DNA of 64,000 bases, taken from NCBI RefSeq assembly GCF_018304765.1, contig NZ_CP072642.1, positions 1,703,819 to 1,767,818 of the forward strand, in the 5' to 3' direction. A program made the position numbers and the translations under genes. The DNA comes from Chloracidobacterium sp. N (GTDB lineage: Bacteria > Acidobacteriota > Blastocatellia > Chloracidobacteriales > Chloracidobacteriaceae). The notes under the pieces were generated by a model. It searched no databases. It had not been told where the DNA came from and worked only from the letters and a program-made list of their open reading frames with translations. Position 1 is the stretch's first letter. Every line of letters starts with the position of its first letter. This document shows, piece after piece, positions 18,708-27,185 of the stretch.

Positions 18708-19832
18708 TCAGGCAAAAGTGATCGTCAGGGTGTCACCGCTGTAGTCGGCGCCAACGGCTTCCTTGTTCCGTACTTCGGCCGGCAGCGGGATGTTCCGCTT
18801 GAAATGACCGATTTCAAGCACGAGTTCACCGGCGCGGGTGACGAGGTCAAGACGTTCCAGCTCCAGGTTGGGAAGCCGGAGTTTGAGGGCATGCTGACCC
18901 TCGGCCCCCGCTTCCAGCGTCATCAACGGCGACGGCAAAGCCCGTTCCAGTGGATCGCGTCCTTTGAAGACATGTTCGGCCAGCGCCGTCAGGGCTGGCA
19001 ACCCAATGGGTTCTTCCGCCTGGTCGGGTACTTCCACCACCGGCAGTCCGGCAGAGCTCTGCGCCAAGGTAGCCAGCGCCGCTTTCTGCGTGGGTAACTC
19101 CCGGCGGACACGATTGACGAAGATGCTTTCCACCGGACATTCGTACAAATGGTGATACGTCACCAGGCGAAGGCCGTCCGTCACGGCCAGCCGTTCCGGG
19201 CGCGTCACCAGACGGTGTGATGTCACTTCCGGGTTGGTCAGCGCCGCCCGCATTTCGCCGACCCGGCGGCTTACTTCCGGGAGCATGTCCATCGGATTCC
19301 GGCTGGGGAAAAGGGACTGCATCACGGGTGTCGCCACCAGGGCCAGCCGCCGATACCAGGTCTCGATGCTCGAAAGTATCCACTTGAGACCTTCCGGGCC
19401 GGACAGCAGGGTCATCATCCCGGCCGTGGGCGGCGTATCCACCACCACGACCTCATACTGCCCTTCGCGGCTGGCCCGCCAGATTTCCGTCATGGCCGTC
19501 AGTTCTTCGAGCGCCGGGAACAGCAGCACTTCCTGCACGTAGGCCGACTTGCCCGTGCCAATTCCGCGCAGAATCGTGGCCACGTAATCCTGTATTTCGG
19601 GCCACTGGGTGCGCATTTCGGCCAGGGCGCTGACTTCACGTGCCTCCAGGTTGGGAGCGACCGGCGTTGGTGCATGTCCGACCGTTGTTCCAAGTACGTC
19701 GCCGAGGTTATGCCCGGCGTTGACGCTCATCAGGAGCGTCCTGTGGCCACGGGCGGCACAGGCCAGGGCCGTGGCGGCTGACAGCGTCGTTTTTCCGACG
19801 CCTCCTTTGCCAAAATACGTCACAATCCGCAT
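18708..19832 (-). CDS. ArsA/Get3-family ATPase with C-terminal HSP20-like domain
   Basis: A 374-residue P-loop ATPase. The deviant Walker A is GKGGVGKTT (residues 8-16), and switch text VDTPPTAGMMTLLSGPEG matches the ArsA/Get3 class. The last 70 residues (LDLVTRAGELVLEIGHFKRN onward) form the HSP20-like domain found in bacterial and chloroplast ArsA homologues. The Cys triad that binds arsenite in true ArsA pumps is not apparent and no arsB or arsR is nearby, so a chaperone or membrane-protein-targeting role is more likely than arsenite export. The start has AAAGGAAAG upstream. It lies between the SpoIIE-type phosphatase and the small CDF transporter on one strand. Confidence 0.87.
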   Translation of the reverse strand: MRIVTYFGKGGVGKTTLSAATALACAARGHRTLLMSVNAGHNLGDVLGTTVGHAPTPVAPNLEAREVSALAEMRTQWPEIQDYVATILRGIGTGKSAYVQEVLLFPALEELTAMTEIWRASREGQYEVVVVDTPPTAGMMTLLSGPEGLKWILSSIETWYRRLALVATPVMQSLFPSRNPMDMLPEVSRRVGEMRAALTNPEVTSHRLVTRPERLAVTDGLRLVTYHHLYECPVESIFVNRVRRELPTQKAALATLAQSSAGLPVVEVPDQAEEPIGLPALTALAEHVFKGRDPLERALPSPLMTLEAGAEGQHALKLRLPNLELERLDLVTRAGELVLEIGHFKRNIPLPAEVRNKEAVGADYSGDTLTITFA

Positions 19833-19944
19833 ACGCTTTCCTTTGGAGCCTGCTTGCCAGAATGAGGGTTGTTCGTGGGCTGGCAGCCAACGATATGTGG
19901 TTCAGGCACGAAATGCCACACACCAGCGCGACCTGGGCTTGGAC

Positions 19945-22077
19945 TCAAGCCTGCCACAACACGCCCAGCACGGTGACGTCATCGCGCTGCACGGCTGTTC
20001 CACAATGCCGCTCGAAAGCCAGTGCCAGTTCCTTCCCCTGAAGCGCCGGGGGCAGCAGCGCCTGACGTGCCAGCAACGTACGTAGTCCTTTTGCCCCCAG
20101 TCCACGAGACGAGTGTTCACCATTCTGGTCGGCGAAACCGTCGCTGGTGAGGTAAAAACTGCGCACCGTGCTGAGTTCGATAGTTGTTTCAGCAAAGTAG
20201 CGGTCACTCCGCTGTCGCTCCCCGCCGATGCTCCGGCGGGACCCCTTGACCTCACAGCAGGTTCCGTCCAGGTGAACCACATAGAGTGGGCGGCGCGCAC
20301 CGGCAAACGTCATCTGTGTGCTGTCGTGCCGAAGATAGCACAGGGCCACTTCCATCCCGTCGCTGGCGGCCGTTCCATGTGTTTGGCCCTGTGTCTGGCG
20401 CAGGGCGTGGCGCACCGCCAGATCGAGCCGTTCGAGCAGCAGTCCCGGCGGAGGCATTTCCACCACCAGGCGATTGAGCAAATCAATCCCGATGAGGGAC
20501 ATGAACGCCCCGGCAACCCCATGTCCGGTACAGTCGGCAACGGCCAGGTACGTGACCTGGGAGGTGTGGTGAACCCAGTAGAAGTCGCCACTCACCACGT
20601 CCCGCGGACGGAAAAAGACGAAAGCGCCCCGGCCGATGCGGGCCAGGTCATCGGCTTCCGGCAGCAAGGCCTGTTGAATCCGCTGTGCGTAGGCAATGTT
20701 GTCCGTCAACTCGGTCTGCTTTTGTTCCAGTTCATCCCGCTGGCGGGTGATGACCGAGGTTCGCTCCACCACCTTGGCTTCGAGGTCACGATTGAGGGCA
20801 TCGAGTTCGCCATAGACGCGGGCAAAACGGTTGGCGAGCGAAAGCGCCATGGAAAGAAGGATGGCTGCCAGGCCCCACGAAGTCAGAGGAATGGTTGTAT
20901 AAAACCCAAGCCGGATGCCCAGCAGGTCGTTGAGTGTGCAGCTCATCGAGATAAGCAGTCCGACCACAATCGTCCGTGCTTCACGGTTTCCACGTCTGGC
21001 TTCGGCAACGATCAGCGCCACGAACAGCGCCGGGAACAACAGCGATACCCATACCCGTGGCGTCGAAATCAGCAGGGAAAAGGCCAGACTGGGTATCACC
21101 ACGGGCGCTATCCCCAAAAGCGCCAGGAGGCCAAGGTAGCCTTTGACGAACCACCCCATGCGCCGCCCAAAGAGCGTCCACAGAAAACAGGCCTGCGGTA
21201 TGAACAGGACGGAGATCGTGAAGCTGTTGAGCTGCCACAGCGACACATAATCTATCCATTCCGAAGCCCACCACCGCGCCCCTGACCCATACCAGTTGAT
21301 GGCAAACAGAATGGCGAAAAGCCCGAACCACAGATACTCGCGCTGCTCGCGGCGGCGGAGAAAGAACAGCAGGTGAAACAGCCCGGCCAGAAAGAACACC
21401 AGCGCCAGCACGAGCTCGGTCACTTGTGACTGCTTGCGTTCCAGGATGGCCAACTGAACCGCCTGCTGCACCTGGAGGGCATCTCCGATGAGAAACAGGC
21501 CGCCGTCGAAACCACCTCCCTGGGGTGTCCGCTGCATGCTGGCCGGAAACGGCCGGAAGCGTACGGCAAGGACGAGCGGCCGGCCAGGCAAAAGGGCCTC
21601 GGCCGGTATGAAGAAAAACTGCGGATGTGGAACGGCAAACGTGCCTTGTCCAGCCCATGGCCCAAAGCGCCCCACCAGATACCCGTTGGCATAGACCTCA
21701 TAACTCGCCCAGTCAGCTCCCCCCAGCGCCAGTCCCAGCCCGGCGCGGGAGGCTCCAGCTTCCGGCGGCAACTGCACGGTCTGGCGATACCAGGCCACGC
21801 CGGCATACCCGCGATAGCCCTGTTTTCCCCACGGCCGGGTGATTTCGATGGGCGTCCATCCGGTGCTGGTCGTGTCCGGCGCGGCCCAGGCCGGGTCATC
21901 TCCCGTCCGAAACAGCCACTTCCCATCGAGTGACGTTGGGTGTTCCATCGTCACCCTTGGAACCGGCTCTCCAAAGGCCGGACTTCCTGCGCTGAGGACA
22001 AGCCCCCACCAGAGACCCACCGCCCAGGGAAGCCACACTACAAACATTCGGGATGTCCGCCTTGACCAGGCTGTCAT
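19945..22077 (-). CDS. Membrane receptor with SpoIIE/PP2C-type phosphatase domain
   Basis: A 710-residue signalling protein. After a signal segment, residues about 40-210 form a jelly-roll sugar-binding-like domain resembling the N-terminal domain of glycoside hydrolases (SLDGKWLFRTGDDPAW). Then come about seven transmembrane helices (7TMR-DISM-like layout), a short coiled coil with VVERTSVITRQRDELEQKQT, and a PPM/SpoIIE phosphatase domain with the metal-binding text VVSGDFYW, ADCTGHGVAGAFMS and LTSDGFADQNGE. Such proteins dephosphorylate anti-sigma-antagonist or similar partners in response to an external ligand. The start at 22077 has AGGACGG eight bases upstream; a TTG at 22083 is too close to it. 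No partner anti-sigma factor gene is in the window. Confidence 0.87.
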   Translation of the reverse strand: MTAWSRRTSRMFVVWLPWAVGLWWGLVLSAGSPAFGEPVPRVTMEHPTSLDGKWLFRTGDDPAWAAPDTTSTGWTPIEITRPWGKQGYRGYAGVAWYRQTVQLPPEAGASRAGLGLALGGADWASYEVYANGYLVGRFGPWAGQGTFAVPHPQFFFIPAEALLPGRPLVLAVRFRPFPASMQRTPQGGGFDGGLFLIGDALQVQQAVQLAILERKQSQVTELVLALVFFLAGLFHLLFFLRRREQREYLWFGLFAILFAINWYGSGARWWASEWIDYVSLWQLNSFTISVLFIPQACFLWTLFGRRMGWFVKGYLGLLALLGIAPVVIPSLAFSLLISTPRVWVSLLFPALFVALIVAEARRGNREARTIVVGLLISMSCTLNDLLGIRLGFYTTIPLTSWGLAAILLSMALSLANRFARVYGELDALNRDLEAKVVERTSVITRQRDELEQKQTELTDNIAYAQRIQQALLPEADDLARIGRGAFVFFRPRDVVSGDFYWVHHTSQVTYLAVADCTGHGVAGAFMSLIGIDLLNRLVVEMPPPGLLLERLDLAVRHALRQTQGQTHGTAASDGMEVALCYLRHDSTQMTFAGARRPLYVVHLDGTCCEVKGSRRSIGGERQRSDRYFAETTIELSTVRSFYLTSDGFADQNGEHSSRGLGAKGLRTLLARQALLPPALQGKELALAFERHCGTAVQRDDVTVLGVLWQA

Positions 22078-22186
22078 GCCCAACCGTCCTGCCCAATCAT
22101 TCCTGTATCAATCCTGTACCGACGGCGCGTTTTTCGTCGGGCTACGCTAAAGTGTTCCCGGCCGCCCTGCAAGCGAGCCACCCCGG

Positions 22187-23014
22187 ATGCCCACCCTTGC
22201 CGTCATCATCATTGCCCGCAATGAAGCCGCCCGGTTGCCGGCGGCGCTGGATTCCGTCGCCTGGGCGGATGAACGCATCGTCGTCGTGGATACGACAACC
22301 ACCGATACCACGGCCGAAGTCGCCACGGCGCACGGGGCGCGGGTTGTCTGGCATCCCTTCACCGGCTACGCCGCGCAGCGCAACTTTGGCGACACCCTGA
22401 CCACCTGCGACTGGATTTTCTGCCTTGATGCCGACGAACGTGCCACGCCGCCCCTGCACAAGGCCATTCACACAGCCATGCAGACGCCGTCGCCCTGCGT
22501 GGCCTTCACCGTCCGGCGGCGCAACCGTTACCTTGGGCAGTGGGTCCGGTACGGCGGCTGGTATCCCGACCGCCAGTTGCGGCTCTATCGGCGTGGCGCC
22601 GGGCGTTGGCGCGGCGAGTTCATTCACGAGTCCTTCGAGCCGATGGGGCCGGTCGGCCACCTCGACGCAGACATCGAGCACGAGGCCATCACCTCCCTGG
22701 CTGACCACCACGCCAAAATGAACCGCTACACCGACCTGGCCGCCCGGGCACTCCTGGCCGCCGGGCAGCAGTGCCCGTTCTGGAAGCTGCTTTTCTGGCC
22801 GCCGGCCACCTTTTTCAAAACCTATTTCCTGCGCCTGGGCTGTCTCGACGGCTTCCCGGGCCTGTGCATTGCCTGGTTTGCCGCGCATTACGTGTTTTTG
22901 AAGTACGCCAAGGCCCGCGCCCTTGCTGCCGCACCGCCCACGCCGGATAACCCGGCGCTGGAAAACCCGGCACAGACGCCGGAAGACGCCACCCACGCGG
23001 ACTTGCCTCACTGA
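22187..23014 (+). CDS. Family 2 glycosyltransferase (lipopolysaccharide core KdtX/WaaE-like)
   Basis: A 275-residue GT-A-fold transferase starting with the typical LAVIIIARNEAARLPAALDS and carrying the metal-binding DADER motif near residue 84, followed by VRRRNRYLGQWVRYGGWYPD, which is characteristic of the WaaE/KdtX group that adds sugars to the lipopolysaccharide core. A hydrophobic C-terminal part (about 200-245) suggests membrane association. A low-complexity tail follows. It overlaps the 3' end of the convergent permease gene by 7 bases. No other lipopolysaccharide gene is nearby, so the acceptor is uncertain. Confidence 0.85.
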   Translation: MPTLAVIIIARNEAARLPAALDSVAWADERIVVVDTTTTDTTAEVATAHGARVVWHPFTGYAAQRNFGDTLTTCDWIFCLDADERATPPLHKAIHTAMQTPSPCVAFTVRRRNRYLGQWVRYGGWYPDRQLRLYRRGAGRWRGEFIHESFEPMGPVGHLDADIEHEAITSLADHHAKMNRYTDLAARALLAAGQQCPFWKLLFWPPATFFKTYFLRLGCLDGFPGLCIAWFAAHYVFLKYAKARALAAAPPTPDNPALENPAQTPEDATHADLPH

Positions 23015-24453
23015 ACCGGAGCATTGTTGACATGCTGTTCGGTTGTGCGCTGGCGCATCTGGCGGCGATTGAATCCGTAGAGCGGCAACCCAAGAGCAAT
23101 GATGCCCAGACCAATCCCGGATGAAACCGGATTGGTCACCAGCGTGTTGACGATGAGCCACCCGGCCACGCCGAGAAACACCAGCGGCACGACGGGATAC
23201 CCCAGCGTCCGGTAGGGACGCGCCACCTGCGGCTGCGTCCGGCGCAGCACGAATACCCCGGCCGTGGCGAGGCCGTAAAACACCCAGGACGCAAAGACGA
23301 CATAATCCGTCAACTGGTCAAACGTGCCGGACACCGCCAGAACGCAGGCCCAGAGTCCCTGCGCCAGCATGGCCCAGGCTGGCACAGCCGCCCGGTTAAG
23401 CTGCCCGAAGCGGGCAAAAAACAGGCCGTCCCGCGCCATGGCGTAGGGCACCCGCGCGTTGGTCAGAATAGAACCGTTGAGCGCACCCAGGCTCGACAGC
23501 ACGAACGCCACGGACACCAGCCGGGCCCCGCCGTCGCCAAAGAACGTCTGGGCGGCTCTGGTCGCCACGGGCGGCGCTTCCGGGTAGGCCGTGGAGTTGG
23601 CCGTGGCAATGGCGCTCATCGGCAGGGCGTAGCAGTACGCCAGGTTGGCCAGGCCATACACCGTCAGCACGATCAGCATGCCGAAGATGAGCGCCCGGGG
23701 GATGTTCCGTTCGGGATGCTGCACCTCGCCGGCCGCCATCGGCAGGTTGTTCCAACCATCGAACGCCCACAGCGCCGCCAGCATGGCCGCCCCGAAGGTT
23801 GTGACATTGACCGTTGCCGGCACGTCAGAGACCCAGACGTTGGACCAGTTCCCGGTCGGCGAGCCAAGCAGAATACCCCCCACAATGGCGACGATGGCGC
23901 CGACCTTGACGGCCGTCAGTACGGATTGCAGCCGCCCCCCAACCACGACACCCAGGCTGTTGAGCAGTGAAAACAACGTGATTGCGCCAATGGCGATGAG
24001 CTGGCGCGGCCCGAACTGCCAGGCTATATCAGCCCCGAAAAGGCGGAATGTCGTGACATACCAGGGACGGCCATAGTCCACGACCCCGCCCAGAAAAATG
24101 GCCAATCCCACGCCGTAAATGGCTATCGAACCGGCCGCGGCCACGGCAAACCGCATCCAGCCGTAGAGAAAGGCCAGCCAATCGCCATAAGCCGCGCGCA
24201 GAAACACGTACTCACCGCCGGCGCGTGGCAACATCGCACCCAGTTCGGCGTAGGTCAGGGCGCCGGCCAGAGACAGCAAACCGGCAGCCACCCAGGCGGC
24301 CAGCACGGCCAGCGGTGAACCCAGCGCCTGCCCCATCACGGCCGTCTTGAGAAAAACACCCGTTCCGATAATCGTCCCAACGGTCAGCGCCAGCGCGTCG
24401 GTCAAGGTCAGTCCACGCCGGAGTTGTGGTTCGTCGGTCGGTACAGAAGCCAT
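23008..24453 (-). CDS. APC-superfamily amino acid permease
   Basis: A 481-residue membrane transporter with the family start of helix 1 (LALTVGTIIGTGVFLKTAVM, residues about 20-40) and about 12 helices. Similar proteins are LAT/cationic amino acid exchangers of the APC superfamily. The start at 24453 gives a short polar N-terminus before helix 1; an upstream in-frame start at 24558 would add an Arg-rich stretch of low-quality sequence. The gene is divergent from the M1 aminopeptidase gene, 132 bases away, which would fit peptide breakdown plus amino acid uptake, but that link is inference. Confidence 0.88.
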   Translation of the reverse strand: MASVPTDEPQLRRGLTLTDALALTVGTIIGTGVFLKTAVMGQALGSPLAVLAAWVAAGLLSLAGALTYAELGAMLPRAGGEYVFLRAAYGDWLAFLYGWMRFAVAAAGSIAIYGVGLAIFLGGVVDYGRPWYVTTFRLFGADIAWQFGPRQLIAIGAITLFSLLNSLGVVVGGRLQSVLTAVKVGAIVAIVGGILLGSPTGNWSNVWVSDVPATVNVTTFGAAMLAALWAFDGWNNLPMAAGEVQHPERNIPRALIFGMLIVLTVYGLANLAYCYALPMSAIATANSTAYPEAPPVATRAAQTFFGDGGARLVSVAFVLSSLGALNGSILTNARVPYAMARDGLFFARFGQLNRAAVPAWAMLAQGLWACVLAVSGTFDQLTDYVVFASWVFYGLATAGVFVLRRTQPQVARPYRTLGYPVVPLVFLGVAGWLIVNTLVTNPVSSGIGLGIIALGLPLYGFNRRQMRQRTTEQHVNNAPVQ

Positions 24454-24585
24454 AGTTTCAGGACGGACAGCCCGACGCCGGCGATGAAGCCGCTGCCGGT
24501 TGAGCCAGCCTCCGTCAGGGAGTACAAAGTTGTGACGACAAAGGTATGGTGTTGCCACCTTATCCCGCTTCCAAAAGAAAGCAAC

Positions 24586-26532
24586 ATGTTCCCGGCCCGC
24601 CTGACTGCCTGCTCCCTCGCCAGCTTCCTGCTCCTTGGACTCGTGACGCTATGGCCACTCCGGCCGGTCGCCCTGGCCCAACGGGCGGACCCGGAAGCCC
24701 CGCCCGCCCAGTGGACACGCATCAGTGATTTCGATACGCAGCACCTGGCGCTGGACCTGCGTTTCGACTGGCCAACCGAAACCGTCCACGGCACGGCGCG
24801 GTTGACGTTCAAGCCTGTCCGGTCGGATTTCCGCCGCCTCACGCTCGATGCCGGGCAGCCGATGACTGTTCTCGAAGTCACCACGGAAAGCGGTGCAAAG
24901 CTGGACTTCCAGCACGACAAAGCGGCCGAAAAACTCACGATTTCGCTCGACCGAGGCTATGGGCGAAGCGATACCGTGACACTGGTCATCACCTATCAGG
25001 CCCGGGCGACACCGCCCACCGGCGGACTCTTCGGCGTGTTTGGCACGGGACTGACATTTCTGCGCCCGACCTCGACGGCTTCCAAACGCCGGTATCAAAT
25101 CTGGTCCCAGGGTGAGACCGAATACAATCGCAACTGGTTTCCCTGTTTTGACTTTCCCAGTGACAAGTTCACCTCGGAAGTCCGCGCCACGGTCGAAACA
25201 CCCTACACGGTCATCAGCAACGGGCGGCTGGTTTCGGATACAGACAACGGCGACGGTACGCACACCGTCCACTGGCGGATGGAACAGCCGCATGCCAGTT
25301 ATCTGCTCTCGATTGCCATCGGGCAGTACCGCGTCATCACCAACGAGTACGACGGCATTCCGGTGCAATCCTACGTCTATCCTGACCGGTACGCCGACGC
25401 CCGGCGCGCCTTCGCCAACCTGCCGCGCATGATGGCGTTTCTTTCGACCGAAACAGGCATCCGCTACCCTTATGCCAAATATGCCCAGACGATGATTGCC
25501 GAGTTTGGCGGCGGCATGGAAAACATCACGACGACCCACCTGGCCGATAACCTGCTCCCCCGCGCCCATGAGGAACTCGATAACATCGAAGCCCTGCAGG
25601 CTCACGAACTGGCCCACCAGTGGTTCGGCAATCTGGTGACGTGCCGGGACTGGTCGGAAATCTGGCTGAGCGAAGGTTTTGCCACCTATTTCGAGGCGCT
25701 CTACATGGGGGAGCGGTTTGGGATGGCCCGGCTGCGGGCCATCCTGGCCGAACACCACGCCACGTATCACCAGGCCTGGAATGAAGGGCTGCGGCGGCCC
25801 ATGGTCACCCGGCAGTTCGCCCACCCGGACCTGCTCTTTGACGCCTACGCCTATTCACGCGGCGCGCTGGTGCTCGACATGCTGCGGTTTGTCGTCGGCG
25901 ACGAAGCCTGGCGCGAAGGCATCCGGCACTACCTGCAACGGCACCAGTTCCAGAACGTCGAAACCGGCGACTTCCGGCGGGCGATGGAAGAAGCCAGCGG
26001 TATGGGGCTTGACTGGTTCTTTGACCAGTGGGTGTACCGCATGGGACATCCGGTGTTTGAAGTCACTCATCGTTACGACGCCGACCGGCGGCAACTTACC
26101 GTGAAGGTTTGCCAGGTGCAGAAGCCGGAGCCGGCATCCCGACACGTGCAGACGGAGTATTTCCGCACCCCGGTTGAAGTGGAGATCGTCTCGGCCCAGG
26201 GACGCCGGCAGACTGTCCGGTGGTTTGTCGAAGCCCGGGCCGAGCAGGAATTTTCACTCCCGCTTGACGCTGCGCCACGGGCGGTTCGCTTTGATCCGCA
26301 GCACCGCCTGATTCGGGAAGTCGTCGGCGAAACAGCGCCGCTCCGGGAAGTAGCGGGTGTGGGATGGTGGGGCTGTCAGCACCGGCATCAGCACTGGTAT
26401 CAGCCGGGGCTGTCGGCCACGGCCGTGACACATCGGCGATGCAATCCATTGCTGAGTCGTGTAGTCTTTCCCCACAGGCATTCCCAGCACTGCGAGGACG
26501 AGGGCCATGAGCGAACCGACTTCACTCGATGA
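24586..26532 (+). CDS. Secreted M1-family metallo-aminopeptidase
   Basis: A 648-residue gluzincin. A signal peptide (about 1-33, cleavage after VALA) leads into the M1 N-terminal beta domain. The exopeptidase motif is FGGGMENITT (GAMEN variant) and the zinc site is H340-E-x-x-H344 with E363 (HELAHQWFGN, WLSEGFATYFE). It should trim N-terminal residues from peptides in the periplasm or outside the cell. The start at 24586 puts the signal peptide first; upstream in-frame codons add sequence unlike the family. The last roughly 65 residues, after RLIREVVGE, are rich in His, Trp, Cys and Arg and look like translated non-coding DNA; the frame runs 26 bases into the next gene. Confidence 0.9.
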   Translation: MFPARLTACSLASFLLLGLVTLWPLRPVALAQRADPEAPPAQWTRISDFDTQHLALDLRFDWPTETVHGTARLTFKPVRSDFRRLTLDAGQPMTVLEVTTESGAKLDFQHDKAAEKLTISLDRGYGRSDTVTLVITYQARATPPTGGLFGVFGTGLTFLRPTSTASKRRYQIWSQGETEYNRNWFPCFDFPSDKFTSEVRATVETPYTVISNGRLVSDTDNGDGTHTVHWRMEQPHASYLLSIAIGQYRVITNEYDGIPVQSYVYPDRYADARRAFANLPRMMAFLSTETGIRYPYAKYAQTMIAEFGGGMENITTTHLADNLLPRAHEELDNIEALQAHELAHQWFGNLVTCRDWSEIWLSEGFATYFEALYMGERFGMARLRAILAEHHATYHQAWNEGLRRPMVTRQFAHPDLLFDAYAYSRGALVLDMLRFVVGDEAWREGIRHYLQRHQFQNVETGDFRRAMEEASGMGLDWFFDQWVYRMGHPVFEVTHRYDADRRQLTVKVCQVQKPEPASRHVQTEYFRTPVEVEIVSAQGRRQTVRWFVEARAEQEFSLPLDAAPRAVRFDPQHRLIREVVGETAPLREVAGVGWWGCQHRHQHWYQPGLSATAVTHRRCNPLLSRVVFPHRHSQHCEDEGHERTDFTR

Positions 26533-27160
26533 GCAACTCAGTCAGCTCGAAACCGAAATCCGCCGTCTCAAAATCGAGTTTGACATCTTTTTCAATGGGG
26601 GACGGGAGCGCCCGCCTTACGACACGAAATACCGCATTGACAAGATGGTGAAGCGAATCGAGGAAAACAAATCGCTGCGGTTTCAGCAACGGTTTCGCTT
26701 CAATCAAATCCTGGCGCGTCTGGCAGCTTTCCAGCGACTCTGGGACCGCACCGTGAAGGACCGGGAAGAAGGACGTGACCTGCGTACGCAGTATCTGGTG
26801 AACTTCCGTGAAAACGAGGAGCGCCGCCGCGAAGAGTTCGGCGAAGCCATTGACGAACTCGATGTGGATGCCGTGCTCAGTGACTTCCGAAACAACCCGC
26901 TGCCGCCACGTTTTGAACCCACCACGGTACAGATGAGCCGCCACGTATCGCAGGACCAACAGGAATCCAACATTCGCCGGCTCTACGAGAGCCTCCAGCA
27001 GGCCAAGCGCACGGTGGGTGAGCCAGTCAACACGAGTTATGAGCAGTTCCGGCAGATCATCGTCCAGAACACCCAGAAACTGTGCGCCGAACGCCAGACG
27101 GACCAGGTGAACTTCACCGTGGACATCGTTGATGGCAAAGTGAAGTTCAAAGCCAAGTAA
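26507..27160 (+). CDS. Coiled-coil protein resembling the MXAN_5187 C-terminal domain family
   Basis: A 217-residue soluble protein, mostly helical and charged. The text LKIEFDIFFNGGRERPPYDT near the N-terminus resembles a conserved block I recall in Myxococcus MXAN_5187-type proteins, followed by a helical region (RIDKMVKRIEENKSLRFQQR). Its function is unknown. The start has GAGGACGAGGG just upstream. It lies 25 bases before the Ser/Thr kinase gene in the same direction, so it could be a kinase substrate or part of the same signalling unit; the sequence itself does not show this. Confidence 0.7.
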   Translation: MSEPTSLDEQLSQLETEIRRLKIEFDIFFNGGRERPPYDTKYRIDKMVKRIEENKSLRFQQRFRFNQILARLAAFQRLWDRTVKDREEGRDLRTQYLVNFRENEERRREEFGEAIDELDVDAVLSDFRNNPLPPRFEPTTVQMSRHVSQDQQESNIRRLYESLQQAKRTVGEPVNTSYEQFRQIIVQNTQKLCAERQTDQVNFTVDIVDGKVKFKAK

Positions 27161-27185
27161 TCCTTTTCTCCACAGCACGGCACCC

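Noticed and set aside
18708-19832. Arsenite-export ATPase (arsA)
   Set aside because: No arsenite-binding Cys set, no arsB/arsR/arsD nearby; the HSP20-like C-terminus favours a chaperone or targeting role.
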